A stretch of 64,000 nt of DNA, taken from Peribacillus sp044761985. GTDB lineage: Bacteria > Bacillota > Bacilli > Bacillales > DSM-1321. Both the position numbers and the translations under genes were made by a program. Below the pieces are notes generated by a model, which was not told where the DNA came from, did not search any database, and worked only from the letters and a program-made list of their open reading frames with translations. Location of the stretch: assembly GCF_044761985.1 (NCBI RefSeq), contig NZ_JBIWDK010000001.1:372001-436000 (forward strand), written 5' to 3'. Positions 15,926 through 24,288 of this stretch are shown here, one piece after another (the stretch's first letter is position 1; each line of letters opens with the position of its first letter).

Positions 15926-18706
15926 ATGACACAACGATATGTAGTGGTTGACTTAGAAACAACAGGGAATTCACCCAAAAAAGGGGATAGGATCATTCAG
16001 TTTGCTGGTGTGGTCATTGAAAATGATCAGATTGTTGATACCTATTCAACATTCATCCATCCTGGGCAGGAAATATCCCTTTTCATTGAAGAATTGACCG
16101 GGATAAGTAATGAGACCGTAAAGGATGCGCCAGATTTTGAAGATGTCGCGGAAAAAATTGCCCATCTTATAGAAGGGGCTTGCTTTGTCGCCCATAATGT
16201 ATTATTTGATTTATCTTTTCTACAGGAAGAATTGGTAAGGTGCGGATTTGAGCCCTTTTATGGTTCTACGCTTGATACGGTAGAATTGGCGAAAATCATG
16301 AAACCGACTTCCGATGGATATAAATTGCATCAGCTGGCCAAAGAGGAAAATTTAGACCATTCGAGGCCACATCAAGCGGATAGCGATGCATATGCTACCG
16401 CTTTATTATTGTTAGAATTGAAAAAAAAGCTGTTGGACCTACCATTGATGACACTTAAGCAATTATACCGGCTATCTTTTTCCTTACAGAGCGAGGTTTC
16501 CGAATTAATAGATGCTTGCATTGCGAGCAAACTTACAAAAGCTGAGGTCCGTTTACCAGGTATTACGACATTTAGAGGACTGGCATTTAAAAAAGTAACC
16601 GATGATAGTGAGCATATTGAACAAGAAACAGAATTCCCACTCGATGACGAGGGGAAAATAGCCATGCTTCAAAATGCATACCCCGCTTTTGAAGCAAGAG
16701 ATGGACAGCTTAGCATGATGAACTTAATTCATGATTCCTTCGAATCCCGACAGCATGCGATAATTGAAGCTGGCACGGGTATTGGAAAATCATTGGGTTA
16801 TTTACTGCCGGCCGTTTATTTTGCCAAGAAACATCATGAACCTGTCGTCATTTCGACATATACTCTTCAGTTGCAGGATCAGCTCCTTCAAAATGAAGTA
16901 CCTAAACTGAAGAAGATCCTTCCTTTTTCCTTTCAAGCCGTTTTGCTAAAAGGAAGAAGCAATTACCTGAGCCTGGCAAAGTTTGAGCGGGCATTGCGAG
17001 AAAAAGAAGATAATTATGAAACTGCTTTAACGAAAATGCAGATATTGGTCTGGTTGACGGAAACGGCAACAGGGGATAAAGATGAATTGAATCTTACTAG
17101 TGGTGGACAATTGTTTTGGAACAGGCTTCAAAGTGATGGTCTTACATATGTAGGTTTGAAAAAACCCTGGATTGAACTGGACTTCTTTGAAAGGGCCAAG
17201 AAAACAGCCGCAAAAGCAGATATTATCATTACAAACCATTCCTTTTTAATGAGTGACCTCCTTACAGAAGACGCCCTTATTCCCAAAGAAGGGTATTTAG
17301 TCTTGGATGAGGCCCATCACTTGGAACAGGCGGCTTCCACACAACTTGGTAGGAGGCTCCATTATATTTCAGTAAAGACCATGCTAAACAGGTTAGGGAC
17401 CTTCGATCAAAAGCAGTTATTTTATAGACTTGAAAAATTGCTTTCGAACAATGGATGGTCGGATGGCAGTCCAACCTATACATTTGATCAAAAGCTAAGT
17501 GACTTTTCATATGAATTCGATCAACTTTTTTATTTCTTGTCCAATCAAGCGGAAAAACTCTCACGGTCTATAGGTCCGAAGCGAATTGCCTTTAAAATAG
17601 AAGATCCTTCCTGGAAACAGGCGATACTTATAGCGGAACGGTTAGTGGATCTATCAGGTTCAATGATCATGGAACTTGAGAGGCGATTGCATCGTTTAAT
17701 GGATAATGAATCATCTTTAGGGAAAAATGCCTTGTTTTACCTGAATGATATCGAAGTGTTGCTTGGACATCTTCAGGATACAAGAGATTCCTTACATGAA
17801 TGTTTCATTAAGCCTCATGAAGAAAATATTTATTGGCTTGATTATACAAAAGCGGCGCCACAGCACGGTGTTACGTTGACGGTTCAACCGATATCAGGAA
17901 GCAAATGGTTGTGGGAATCTTATTTTGGACGTCAGAAGAGTGTAATCATGACATCTGCTACGTTAGCCGTGAAACATTCCTTCCAGTATTTCAAGGCACA
18001 GCTTGGTTTGGAAAAAGAATGGGTACAGACAGCCATCTACCCTTCACCATTCCCTTATAAGGACTTGGTAAAGGTGTTGGTGCCGAATGATATCCCCGAT
18101 ATAAACTGTTTAACAGTGGAAGAGTTTTCCGAGAACGCAGCTAACCATATAATTGTAGCTGCCCAGGCTGCCAAGGGCAGGATGATGGTTTTATTTACTT
18201 CACATGAGATGTTGCGTGCCACATATTATGCCATAAAAGATTCCGAGGTCTTGGATGATTTCACTTTGTTTGCACAGGGGATTTCTGGTGGAAGCAGGAT
18301 GAGGTTGTTAAGGAATTTCCAAAATTTCGAGAAAGCAGTGCTCTTCGGGACGACGAGTCTATGGGAAGGTGTCGATATACCAGGAGAAGATCTATCATGT
18401 CTGGTCATTGTCAGGCTTCCTTTTTCACCTCCCGATGAGCCGGTTACGGCTGCAAAATGTCAGCTATTCGAAAAACAGGGGAAGAACGCCTTTTCGGCAT
18501 ATTCCTTACCTGAAGCACTGTTAAGGTTCCGTCAGGGATTCGGTAGGTTAATCCGTACGCCAGAAGATCGGGGTTTGCTGATCGTATTGGATCGACGTGT
18601 TATCACGGCTAAATATGGGCATGAGTTTAAAAAATCGATTCCCCCTATCGATTGGAAAAATGTCTCCATTAGAGAAATGGCGGATTTGATAGAAGAGTGG
18701 ATTTAA
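15926..18706 (+). CDS. dinG: DinG-type helicase with N-terminal 3'-5' exonuclease domain
   Basis: Large protein (926 residues). Residues about 1-165 form a DnaQ-like DEDD exonuclease with VVDLETTG (Asp8, Glu10), VAHNVLFD and HQADSDA. The rest is an XPD/DinG superfamily 2 helicase domain with GTGIGKS (P-loop), DEAHH and the late motif RQGFGRLIRTPEDRG. The four cysteines of an iron-sulfur cluster seen in E. coli DinG are not evident, matching the Gram-positive type, in which the nuclease rather than helicase activity has been reported. It leads the cluster dinG-ypmA-ypmB-aspB-asnS, conserved in Bacillus. Confidence 0.93.
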   Translation: MTQRYVVVDLETTGNSPKKGDRIIQFAGVVIENDQIVDTYSTFIHPGQEISLFIEELTGISNETVKDAPDFEDVAEKIAHLIEGACFVAHNVLFDLSFLQEELVRCGFEPFYGSTLDTVELAKIMKPTSDGYKLHQLAKEENLDHSRPHQADSDAYATALLLLELKKKLLDLPLMTLKQLYRLSFSLQSEVSELIDACIASKLTKAEVRLPGITTFRGLAFKKVTDDSEHIEQETEFPLDDEGKIAMLQNAYPAFEARDGQLSMMNLIHDSFESRQHAIIEAGTGIGKSLGYLLPAVYFAKKHHEPVVISTYTLQLQDQLLQNEVPKLKKILPFSFQAVLLKGRSNYLSLAKFERALREKEDNYETALTKMQILVWLTETATGDKDELNLTSGGQLFWNRLQSDGLTYVGLKKPWIELDFFERAKKTAAKADIIITNHSFLMSDLLTEDALIPKEGYLVLDEAHHLEQAASTQLGRRLHYISVKTMLNRLGTFDQKQLFYRLEKLLSNNGWSDGSPTYTFDQKLSDFSYEFDQLFYFLSNQAEKLSRSIGPKRIAFKIEDPSWKQAILIAERLVDLSGSMIMELERRLHRLMDNESSLGKNALFYLNDIEVLLGHLQDTRDSLHECFIKPHEENIYWLDYTKAAPQHGVTLTVQPISGSKWLWESYFGRQKSVIMTSATLAVKHSFQYFKAQLGLEKEWVQTAIYPSPFPYKDLVKVLVPNDIPDINCLTVEEFSENAANHIIVAAQAAKGRMMVLFTSHEMLRATYYAIKDSEVLDDFTLFAQGISGGSRMRLLRNFQNFEKAVLFGTTSLWEGVDIPGEDLSCLVIVRLPFSPPDEPVTAAKCQLFEKQGKNAFSAYSLPEALLRFRQGFGRLIRTPEDRGLLIVLDRRVITAKYGHEFKKSIPPIDWKNVSIREMADLIEEWI

Positions 18707-18775
18707 TGACTCTTCTATTCTTTTCCTATTATAGGTGGAATTTTGCGAAATAATGAAGAAAAATAACCTATGAAC

Positions 18776-18784
18776 TGGTATAAT
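18776..18784 (+). promoter_or_regulatory. Extended -10 element before ypmA
   Basis: TGGTATAAT is a perfect TATAAT with the TG extension, about 80 bases before ypmA. No good -35 is seen. Confidence 0.4.
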
Positions 18785-18864
18785 GTGAAAGGTAGTTATG
18801 CCTTCAAATTCCATACATACCAGTGGTTGTTGACAATTTTTAGTTAAAATGGAGGAGCATTTTC

Positions 18865-19035
18865 ATGGAGAGCAAAATTGAAGTGATCTCGACAGTCAGG
18901 CTGCAAAATTCACCTGATTTGTATAAGATTGTGGATTCTTTGAATCGAACGTTGAAAAAGGACGATTTGATGTTCGGGCTGGCATTGGATTCACAAGATC
19001 AAGAAAAAGCGATATTTACTATTTATCGTACATAG
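18865..19035 (+). CDS. ypmA: Small conserved protein YpmA
   Basis: A 56-residue protein beginning MESKIEVISTVRLQ and ending FTIYRT. It matches the size and location of B. subtilis YpmA (DUF4264), between dinG and ypmB. It is soluble, acidic-basic mixed, with no cysteines or membrane segment; function unknown. GGAGGAG lies 8 bases before the ATG, a strong site. ypmB starts 17 bases after its stop, so it is probably cotranscribed with ypmB and aspB. Confidence 0.85.
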   Translation: MESKIEVISTVRLQNSPDLYKIVDSLNRTLKKDDLMFGLALDSQDQEKAIFTIYRT

Positions 19036-19052
19036 AAAGAGGGAAAGCGGCT

Positions 19053-19529
19053 TTGAAAAAATGGTTGGTTATTGCTTCTATCCTAGTCCTTTGTTTTATC
19101 GGTTTTGTCAGCGGAGCATACATTAAAGCATTACAGCATAAAAAAGAAGCTGGTAATGAGGCTTTTGAAAAGGCAAAGAAAGCAGGCGGAATTGATACCA
19201 AGGATGAGTTTTACCTTTATAATGGTCAAACCTCATATTCTGTTATCATTGGCAAGACGAAAAATGGAAGTAAAAAAATCGTCTGGATTCCTGAGGACGA
19301 GAAGAAAAAAATAGTTGTGAGGAATTTTAAAGACGGTAAGACAAAAAAAGAAATTTTAAACATAGTGAATGATAAGCTAAAACCTGAAGAAATCATATCT
19401 GTTAAGCTTGGTATGGAAAAGGATGTTCCTCTTTGGGAGGTAACATATCTCGACGATTCTGAACGGTATAATTATGATTATTACGATTTCAAAACAGGGG
19501 AATGGCTTAAGTATTATCGAAGTATATAG
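19053..19529 (+). CDS. ypmB: Membrane-anchored PepSY-like protein YpmB
   Basis: 158 residues: an N-terminal membrane helix (about residues 4-22) and an extracytoplasmic domain of the YpmB/DUF5590 type with weak PepSY-like repeats (KTKKEILNIVNDKLKPEEIISVKLGME and PLWEVTYLDDSERYNYDYYDFKTGEW). Function unknown. It starts at TTG 19053, with GAGGGA about 9 bases upstream; the residues after it match the family start. Located between ypmA and aspB as in B. subtilis; aspB begins 19 bases after its stop. Confidence 0.85.
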   Translation: MKKWLVIASILVLCFIGFVSGAYIKALQHKKEAGNEAFEKAKKAGGIDTKDEFYLYNGQTSYSVIIGKTKNGSKKIVWIPEDEKKKIVVRNFKDGKTKKEILNIVNDKLKPEEIISVKLGMEKDVPLWEVTYLDDSERYNYDYYDFKTGEWLKYYRSI

Positions 19530-19548
19530 AATGGAGGATTTTACTACT

Positions 19549-20733
19549 ATGAAATTAGCTAATCGGGTTCAGTCATTAACACCCTCAACAACACTGGCAA
19601 TCACAGCAAAAGCAAAAGAACTCAAAGCACAAGGTCTTGATATTATTGGCTTAGGGGCCGGCGAACCTGACTACAATACTCCTCAACATATTATCGATGC
19701 AGCCATGCAATCCATGAATGAAGGACAAACCAAATACACGCCTTCTGCTGGGCTTCCAAAACTGAAAGCCGCGATTGCAGCAAAGTTAAAACGTGATCAA
19801 GGTCTAGAGTATAAGCCTTCTGAAATTATTGTCGGTTCTGGTGCAAAACATGCGCTTTATACATTGTTCCAAGCGATTTTGGATGAAGAAGATGAAGTAA
19901 TTGTTCCTATACCATATTGGGTGAGTTACCCAGAGCAGATTAAGCTTGCTGGCGGAAAACCCGTGTATGTTGTTGGCTCTGAAGAAAACCAGTATAAGAT
20001 CACAAAGGAACAACTCGAAGAATTCATCACTGATAAAACGAAAGCGGTCATCATTAACTCTCCAAGCAACCCGACTGGCATGCTCTATTCTAAAGATGAG
20101 TTAGAAGCCATTGGTAAAGTTTGCCTAGATCATGATATTTTAATCATCTCGGACGAAATCTATGAAAAATTGGTATATGGAACTGCAAAACATATATCGA
20201 TTGCAGAAATTTCTCCTGAATTGAAAAAGCAAACGATCATCATCAACGGGGTTTCTAAATCACATTCCATGACAGGATGGAGAATTGGTTATGCAGCAGG
20301 TGATGAGGCCATCATCAAGGCCATGACAAACCTAGCTAGCCATAGTACATCCAATCCTACTACCACGGCTCAATATGGTGCAATTGCAGCATATGATGGC
20401 CCACAGGAACCGGTAGAGGAAATGCGTCAAGCATTTGAAAGTAGATTGGATACGATTTATGGAAAATTAGTAGATATACCGGGAGTAAGCTGCATTAAAC
20501 CGCAGGGGGCATTTTATTTGTTCCCGAATGTGAAACGTGCAATTGAATTAACAGGGTTCAGTAATGTCGAAGAGTTTACTACCGCTTTATTAGAAGAAGC
20601 TCAAGTGGCCGTCATCCCAGGTTCAGGATTTGGGGCTCCGGATAACATCAGATTATCCTACGCAACATCTTTGGACCTACTTGAAGCAGCCGTTGAAAGA
20701 ATTCATACATTCGTTAAAGCGAAAATGGCGTAG
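19549..20733 (+). CDS. aspB: Aspartate aminotransferase
   Basis: PLP-dependent class I aminotransferase interconverting aspartate/2-oxoglutarate and oxaloacetate/glutamate. The PLP lysine is in SKSHSMTGWRIGYA. NSPSNPTG and SDEIYEKL give other cofactor contacts, and the C-terminal RLSYATS carries the substrate-carboxylate Arg. The start is ATG 19549 (394 residues) because ATGGAGG lies 9 bases upstream and MKLANRVQSLTPS matches the family start; the open frame extends 25 codons further upstream into ypmB without a site. It feeds aspartate to asnS, which follows after a terminator. Confidence 0.96.
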   Translation: MKLANRVQSLTPSTTLAITAKAKELKAQGLDIIGLGAGEPDYNTPQHIIDAAMQSMNEGQTKYTPSAGLPKLKAAIAAKLKRDQGLEYKPSEIIVGSGAKHALYTLFQAILDEEDEVIVPIPYWVSYPEQIKLAGGKPVYVVGSEENQYKITKEQLEEFITDKTKAVIINSPSNPTGMLYSKDELEAIGKVCLDHDILIISDEIYEKLVYGTAKHISIAEISPELKKQTIIINGVSKSHSMTGWRIGYAAGDEAIIKAMTNLASHSTSNPTTTAQYGAIAAYDGPQEPVEEMRQAFESRLDTIYGKLVDIPGVSCIKPQGAFYLFPNVKRAIELTGFSNVEEFTTALLEEAQVAVIPGSGFGAPDNIRLSYATSLDLLEAAVERIHTFVKAKMA

Positions 20734-20739
20734 TATTTG

Positions 20740-20790
20740 AAAAGCCTACAGGTCCCCTATTTCGTTTAGGGGGTTTGTAGGCTTTTTTAT
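20740..20790 (+). terminator. Terminator after aspB
   Basis: A 10-bp outer stem (20741-20750 with 20776-20785) with an inner G/C-rich stem (CCCCTA/TAGGGG), then a T run. Confidence 0.9.
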
Positions 20791-20943
20791 ATCTTCCCTA
20801 TTTTTTATATGGTTAAAAGATTATGAGCAGTAAAGTAGACATTTATAGTAGATTAGCTGAATAATTTGCTTGTAATGAGCCCTATAGGTATAATAAATAG
20901 AGTAAATTTCTTAGTAGTTAAGTTATATTTGGAGGGAAATTCG

Positions 20944-22236
20944 GTGAAAATTACAATAAAAGATGCTAGCAAATTTGTCGATCAAGAAGTGACAATTGGA
21001 GGCTGGCTTGCTAATAAGCGTTCTAGTGGTAAAATTGCTTTCCTTCAAATCCGCGATGGCTCTGGTTTCATCCAAGGGGTAGTCGTGAAGGCTGATGTAG
21101 GAGAAGACCTTTTCTCTACTGCAAAGTCGGTATCACAAGAATCTTCCATGTATGTTACGGGAGTCATTCAGAAGGATGAGCGTTCACCTTTTGGTTATGA
21201 GCTACAGGTGAACAATATTGAAATCATTCATGATTCAGTTGATTACCCAATCACTCCGAAAGCTCATGGACCAGAATTCTTAATGGATAATCGTCATCTA
21301 TGGCTTCGTTCGAAGCGTCAACATGCGGTTATGAAAATCCGTAATGAAATCATTCGTGCTACATATGAATTCTTCAATGATGAAGGTTTTGTCAAAGTGG
21401 ACCCGCCGATTTTAACTGGTAGCGCACCAGAGGGAACGAGTGAGTTGTTTGCGACAAAATATTTTGATGAGGATGCCTATCTATCACAAAGCGGTCAGCT
21501 TTATATGGAAGCTGCAGCCATGGCATTAGGAAAAGTATTTTCTTTCGGTCCGACTTTCCGGGCAGAGAAATCTAAGACAAGAAGGCATTTAATCGAATTC
21601 TGGATGATTGAACCGGAAATGGCTTTCGTGGAATTCAAAGAAAACCTAGAAGTCCAGGAACAATTTGTCACAGCCGTCATTCAGTCTGTTCTGAAGAATT
21701 GTCAGCTAGAATTGAATACACTTGGCCGTGACACGACAAAGCTTGAACAAATCAAGGCTCCGTTCCCGCGGATCACTTACGATGAAGCTATCAAGTTCCT
21801 TCATGAACAAGGGTTTGAAGATATTCAATGGGGAGACGATTTCGGCTCACCACATGAAACGGCCATTGCTGAAAGCTATGATAAGCCGGTCTTCATTACA
21901 CACTATCCTACTAAAATTAAACCGTTCTATATGCAACCAGATCCAAACCGGGAAGAAGTCGTCTTATGTGCCGACTTGATCGCACCAGAGGGTTATGGTG
22001 AGATTATCGGTGGATCGGAAAGAATCCATGATCAGGAGCTTCTTGAACAGCGCATTGCTGAACATGGTTTGAGTGAAGATGCTTATAAATGGTATATGGA
22101 ATTAAGGAAATATGGATCTGTCCCACATTCTGGATTTGGCCTTGGCTTAGAACGGACAGTGGCATGGATTAGCGGCGTTGAACATGTCCGTGAAACTATT
22201 CCTTTCCCACGTCTTTTAAATCGCTTATATCCTTGA
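20944..22236 (+). CDS. asnS: Asparaginyl-tRNA synthetase
   Basis: Class IIb synthetase that charges tRNA-Asn. An N-terminal OB fold (about residues 15-105, GGWLANKRSSGKIAFLQIRDG) is followed by the catalytic core with motif 2 (FRAEKSKTRRHLIEFWMIEPEM) and motif 3 (GFGLGLERTVAW). The start is GTG 20944 with GGAGGGAAA 5 bases upstream, giving 430 residues as in B. subtilis; the open frame upstream lacks a site. The 150-base leader is too short and too unstructured for a T-box. Confidence 0.96.
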   Translation: MKITIKDASKFVDQEVTIGGWLANKRSSGKIAFLQIRDGSGFIQGVVVKADVGEDLFSTAKSVSQESSMYVTGVIQKDERSPFGYELQVNNIEIIHDSVDYPITPKAHGPEFLMDNRHLWLRSKRQHAVMKIRNEIIRATYEFFNDEGFVKVDPPILTGSAPEGTSELFATKYFDEDAYLSQSGQLYMEAAAMALGKVFSFGPTFRAEKSKTRRHLIEFWMIEPEMAFVEFKENLEVQEQFVTAVIQSVLKNCQLELNTLGRDTTKLEQIKAPFPRITYDEAIKFLHEQGFEDIQWGDDFGSPHETAIAESYDKPVFITHYPTKIKPFYMQPDPNREEVVLCADLIAPEGYGEIIGGSERIHDQELLEQRIAEHGLSEDAYKWYMELRKYGSVPHSGFGLGLERTVAWISGVEHVRETIPFPRLLNRLYP

Positions 22237-22241
22237 TTTGT

Positions 22242-22288
22242 AAAAAAACGGTTATTTAGCCATACTGGGCGAATAACCGTTTTTTTCT
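22242..22288 (+). terminator. Terminator after asnS
   Basis: A 14-bp stem (22242-22255 with 22272-22286), A-rich on the left and T-rich on the right. Confidence 0.9.
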
Positions 22289-22333
22289 ATTAATTCTGTT
22301 AAAATTATAAGCTTATTCGTATCACATTTTTCA

Positions 22334-22342
22334 TGTTATACT
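22334..22342 (+). promoter_or_regulatory. Extended -10 promoter element for dnaD
   Basis: TGTTATACT, an extended -10 with a poor -35, about 20 bases before the dnaD start. Confidence 0.45.
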
Positions 22343-22362
22343 AATTTAGAGGTGTCCAAAAC

Positions 22363-23058
22363 ATGAATAAAGAACATTTATATGCTTGGTTTAAGGAAGG
22401 AACGATAACGATTCCATCCTTTTTGTTGACTCACTATAAGACAATGGGGCTGAATGAGCAAGAGATGGTTCTACTACTCCAATTGCAGAATTTTATCGAT
22501 GGAGATAATCCATTCCCAGCACCGTCTCAACTATCCGACCGAATGACATTACAGGAATCCGAATGCCTATATTTAATACAACGTTTAGTTCAAAGAGGAT
22601 TCGTCCAGATGGTCGTTGAAAATAATCAGGAAATTGGTCAGGAAAAGTATTCGCTCGATCCACTATATGAGAAAATGATGGACTGTTTCTTGAAGTCTTT
22701 GAAACAGGCTGAATCTGCCGAGGTACAGAAGGCAGGGGAGAGCCTGTATACAATATTTGAACAGGAGTTCGGGCGTCCATTATCTCCTTTTGAATGTGAA
22801 ACCCTGGCAATGTGGATGGAGGATGACCATCAACCAGATATCATCAAAGCGGCTTTAAGGGAGGCTGTCATTTCAGGGAAATTGAATTTCCGTTATATAG
22901 ACCGAATTTTATTCGAGTGGAAAAAGAATGGGATTAAAACCTTGGAACAAGCAAGGGAACAAGGACAAAAATTCAGAGTCCATCAAAAAAGGGACCGTAA
23001 AATAGAACCGACACAACCACTGAAAGATGTACCCTTTTATAATTGGCTCGAACAGTAA
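22363..23058 (+). CDS. dnaD: Primosome protein DnaD
   Basis: DNA remodelling and helicase-loading primosome protein acting with DnaB/DnaI at oriC and restart sites. Residues about 1-100 form the winged-helix oligomerisation domain; about 125-205 is the DnaB_2/DDBH2 domain with the conserved YRYIDRILFEWKKNGI-type motif (here FRYIDRILFEWKKNGI). The protein ends in VPFYNWLEQ, as in B. subtilis. Length 231. A GAGGTG site precedes the ATG. nth and ypoC follow closely. Confidence 0.95.
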   Translation: MNKEHLYAWFKEGTITIPSFLLTHYKTMGLNEQEMVLLLQLQNFIDGDNPFPAPSQLSDRMTLQESECLYLIQRLVQRGFVQMVVENNQEIGQEKYSLDPLYEKMMDCFLKSLKQAESAEVQKAGESLYTIFEQEFGRPLSPFECETLAMWMEDDHQPDIIKAALREAVISGKLNFRYIDRILFEWKKNGIKTLEQAREQGQKFRVHQKRDRKIEPTQPLKDVPFYNWLEQ

Positions 23059-23080
23059 TGTGAATTAAAGGAGAACAAAC

Positions 23081-23737
23081 ATGCTGAATAAGGCTCAAAT
23101 TCGTTACTGTCTGGATACGATGGGCGAGATGTTTCCTGATGCCCATTGTGAGCTGAATCACTCCAATCCATTTGAATTGGTGATTGCTGTTGCTCTTTCG
23201 GCTCAATGTACAGATGTATTGGTTAATAAAGTGACTCAAAATTTATTTCAAAAATATAAAACGCCTGAAGATTATCTTAGTGTACCGATTGAAGAATTGG
23301 AAAATGATATTCGTTCAATCGGTCTGTACCGTAATAAAGCAAAGAACATTCAAAAGTTGTCTAGAATGCTGATAGACGAATATGATAGAAGAGTTCCTAG
23401 GGACCGTGATGAGCTTACCAAGTTACCGGGTGTCGGTCGGAAAACGGCCAATGTGGTCGTCTCAGTGGCTTTTGGCGTGCCGGCTATAGCAGTGGATACC
23501 CATGTAGAGCGTGTGTCCAAACGGCTGGGTATATGCCGCTGGAAAGACAATGTCCTTGAGGTGGAAAAAACCTTAATGACTAAAGTGCCAATGGATGAAT
23601 GGTCCGTTACACATCATAGACTCATTTTCTTTGGTCGTTATCATTGTAAAGCCCAGTCTCCAAGATGTGAAACCTGTCCGCTTCTTGATTTGTGTCGTGA
23701 AGGGAAAAAGCGGCTAAAAAGGATAGAAGCCAAATGA
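23081..23737 (+). CDS. nth: Endonuclease III
   Basis: Bifunctional glycosylase/AP-lyase that removes oxidised pyrimidines. The helix-hairpin-helix LPGVGRKTANVV carries the catalytic lysine, and the catalytic Asp is in AVDTHVERVSKRLG. The 4Fe-4S cluster cysteines follow the C-x6-C-x2-C-x5-C pattern near the C-terminus (CKAQSPRCETCPLLDLC). Length 218. AAGGAGAAC precedes the ATG. It overlaps ypoC by 4 bases. Confidence 0.96.
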   Translation: MLNKAQIRYCLDTMGEMFPDAHCELNHSNPFELVIAVALSAQCTDVLVNKVTQNLFQKYKTPEDYLSVPIEELENDIRSIGLYRNKAKNIQKLSRMLIDEYDRRVPRDRDELTKLPGVGRKTANVVVSVAFGVPAIAVDTHVERVSKRLGICRWKDNVLEVEKTLMTKVPMDEWSVTHHRLIFFGRYHCKAQSPRCETCPLLDLCREGKKRLKRIEAK

Positions 23738-24273
23738 CTGATTTAAATTCATTAAACGTACCGGCCGAATTGGACGATCCATTTTTCTTCCCTAATGAAA
23801 TAGAACCTTTAAAAAAGGAAGACTACCAAGAGTGGAGAAATCCCAGTGAAGTTGAAGTGTTTTCATATGAGCTGCTTTTTTACATGGGGGAAGAAGTTTA
23901 TTCACCTTGGAAGAGTGGGGATATGCATATACCTGAACTGTTTGAAAAATGGAGGCTCATTAAAAAGGATTGCGAATTGTTTTTTTCGAATAGAAAAGCG
24001 GGACTGGCTTTGGAGCCTATGAAAGAAGGAATTGGATTATTCTTTTCGGCAGTCTATTGGATGAATGAAATACCCGTGAAGCTAAATGCATGGAAGAAAC
24101 AGATGGAAGCCTGTCCGGTTAAACCGATAAACTTGGTTGAAAGATTATCTTTCATCATGGAAAGACCGGCGTTTTACCATTCATTCAGACAGCTTAGCGA
24201 ATTATTCATCGAATTGGAAAAGCTCTTTGTAAGAAACAAGCTAAGAAAAGCGAAAAAAGGTCTAAGCGGTTAA
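23734..24273 (+). CDS. ypoC: Conserved protein YpoC
   Basis: Soluble 179-residue protein of unknown function, recognised mainly by position after nth and by the start MTDLNSLNVPAELDDPFFFP. It is mostly helical by appearance, rich in W, E and K, with no cysteines of a motif type and no membrane segment. The start overlaps the nth stop (ATGA), indicating translational coupling. Its stop codon falls in the loop of the terminator it shares with ponA. Confidence 0.8.
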   Translation: MTDLNSLNVPAELDDPFFFPNEIEPLKKEDYQEWRNPSEVEVFSYELLFYMGEEVYSPWKSGDMHIPELFEKWRLIKKDCELFFSNRKAGLALEPMKEGIGLFFSAVYWMNEIPVKLNAWKKQMEACPVKPINLVERLSFIMERPAFYHSFRQLSELFIELEKLFVRNKLRKAKKGLSG

Positions 24274-24288
24274 GCTTAGACCTTTTTT
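24253..24288. terminator. Bidirectional terminator between ypoC and ponA
   Basis: A 15-bp perfect stem (24253-24267 with 24274-24288) with A-run and T-run on either side, so it can stop both convergent transcripts. The ypoC stop is in its loop, and ponA's stop abuts it. Confidence 0.9.

Noticed and set aside
20791..20943. T-box leader for asnS
   Set aside because: Only about 150 bases, with no T-box core sequence and no terminator after the aspB one.
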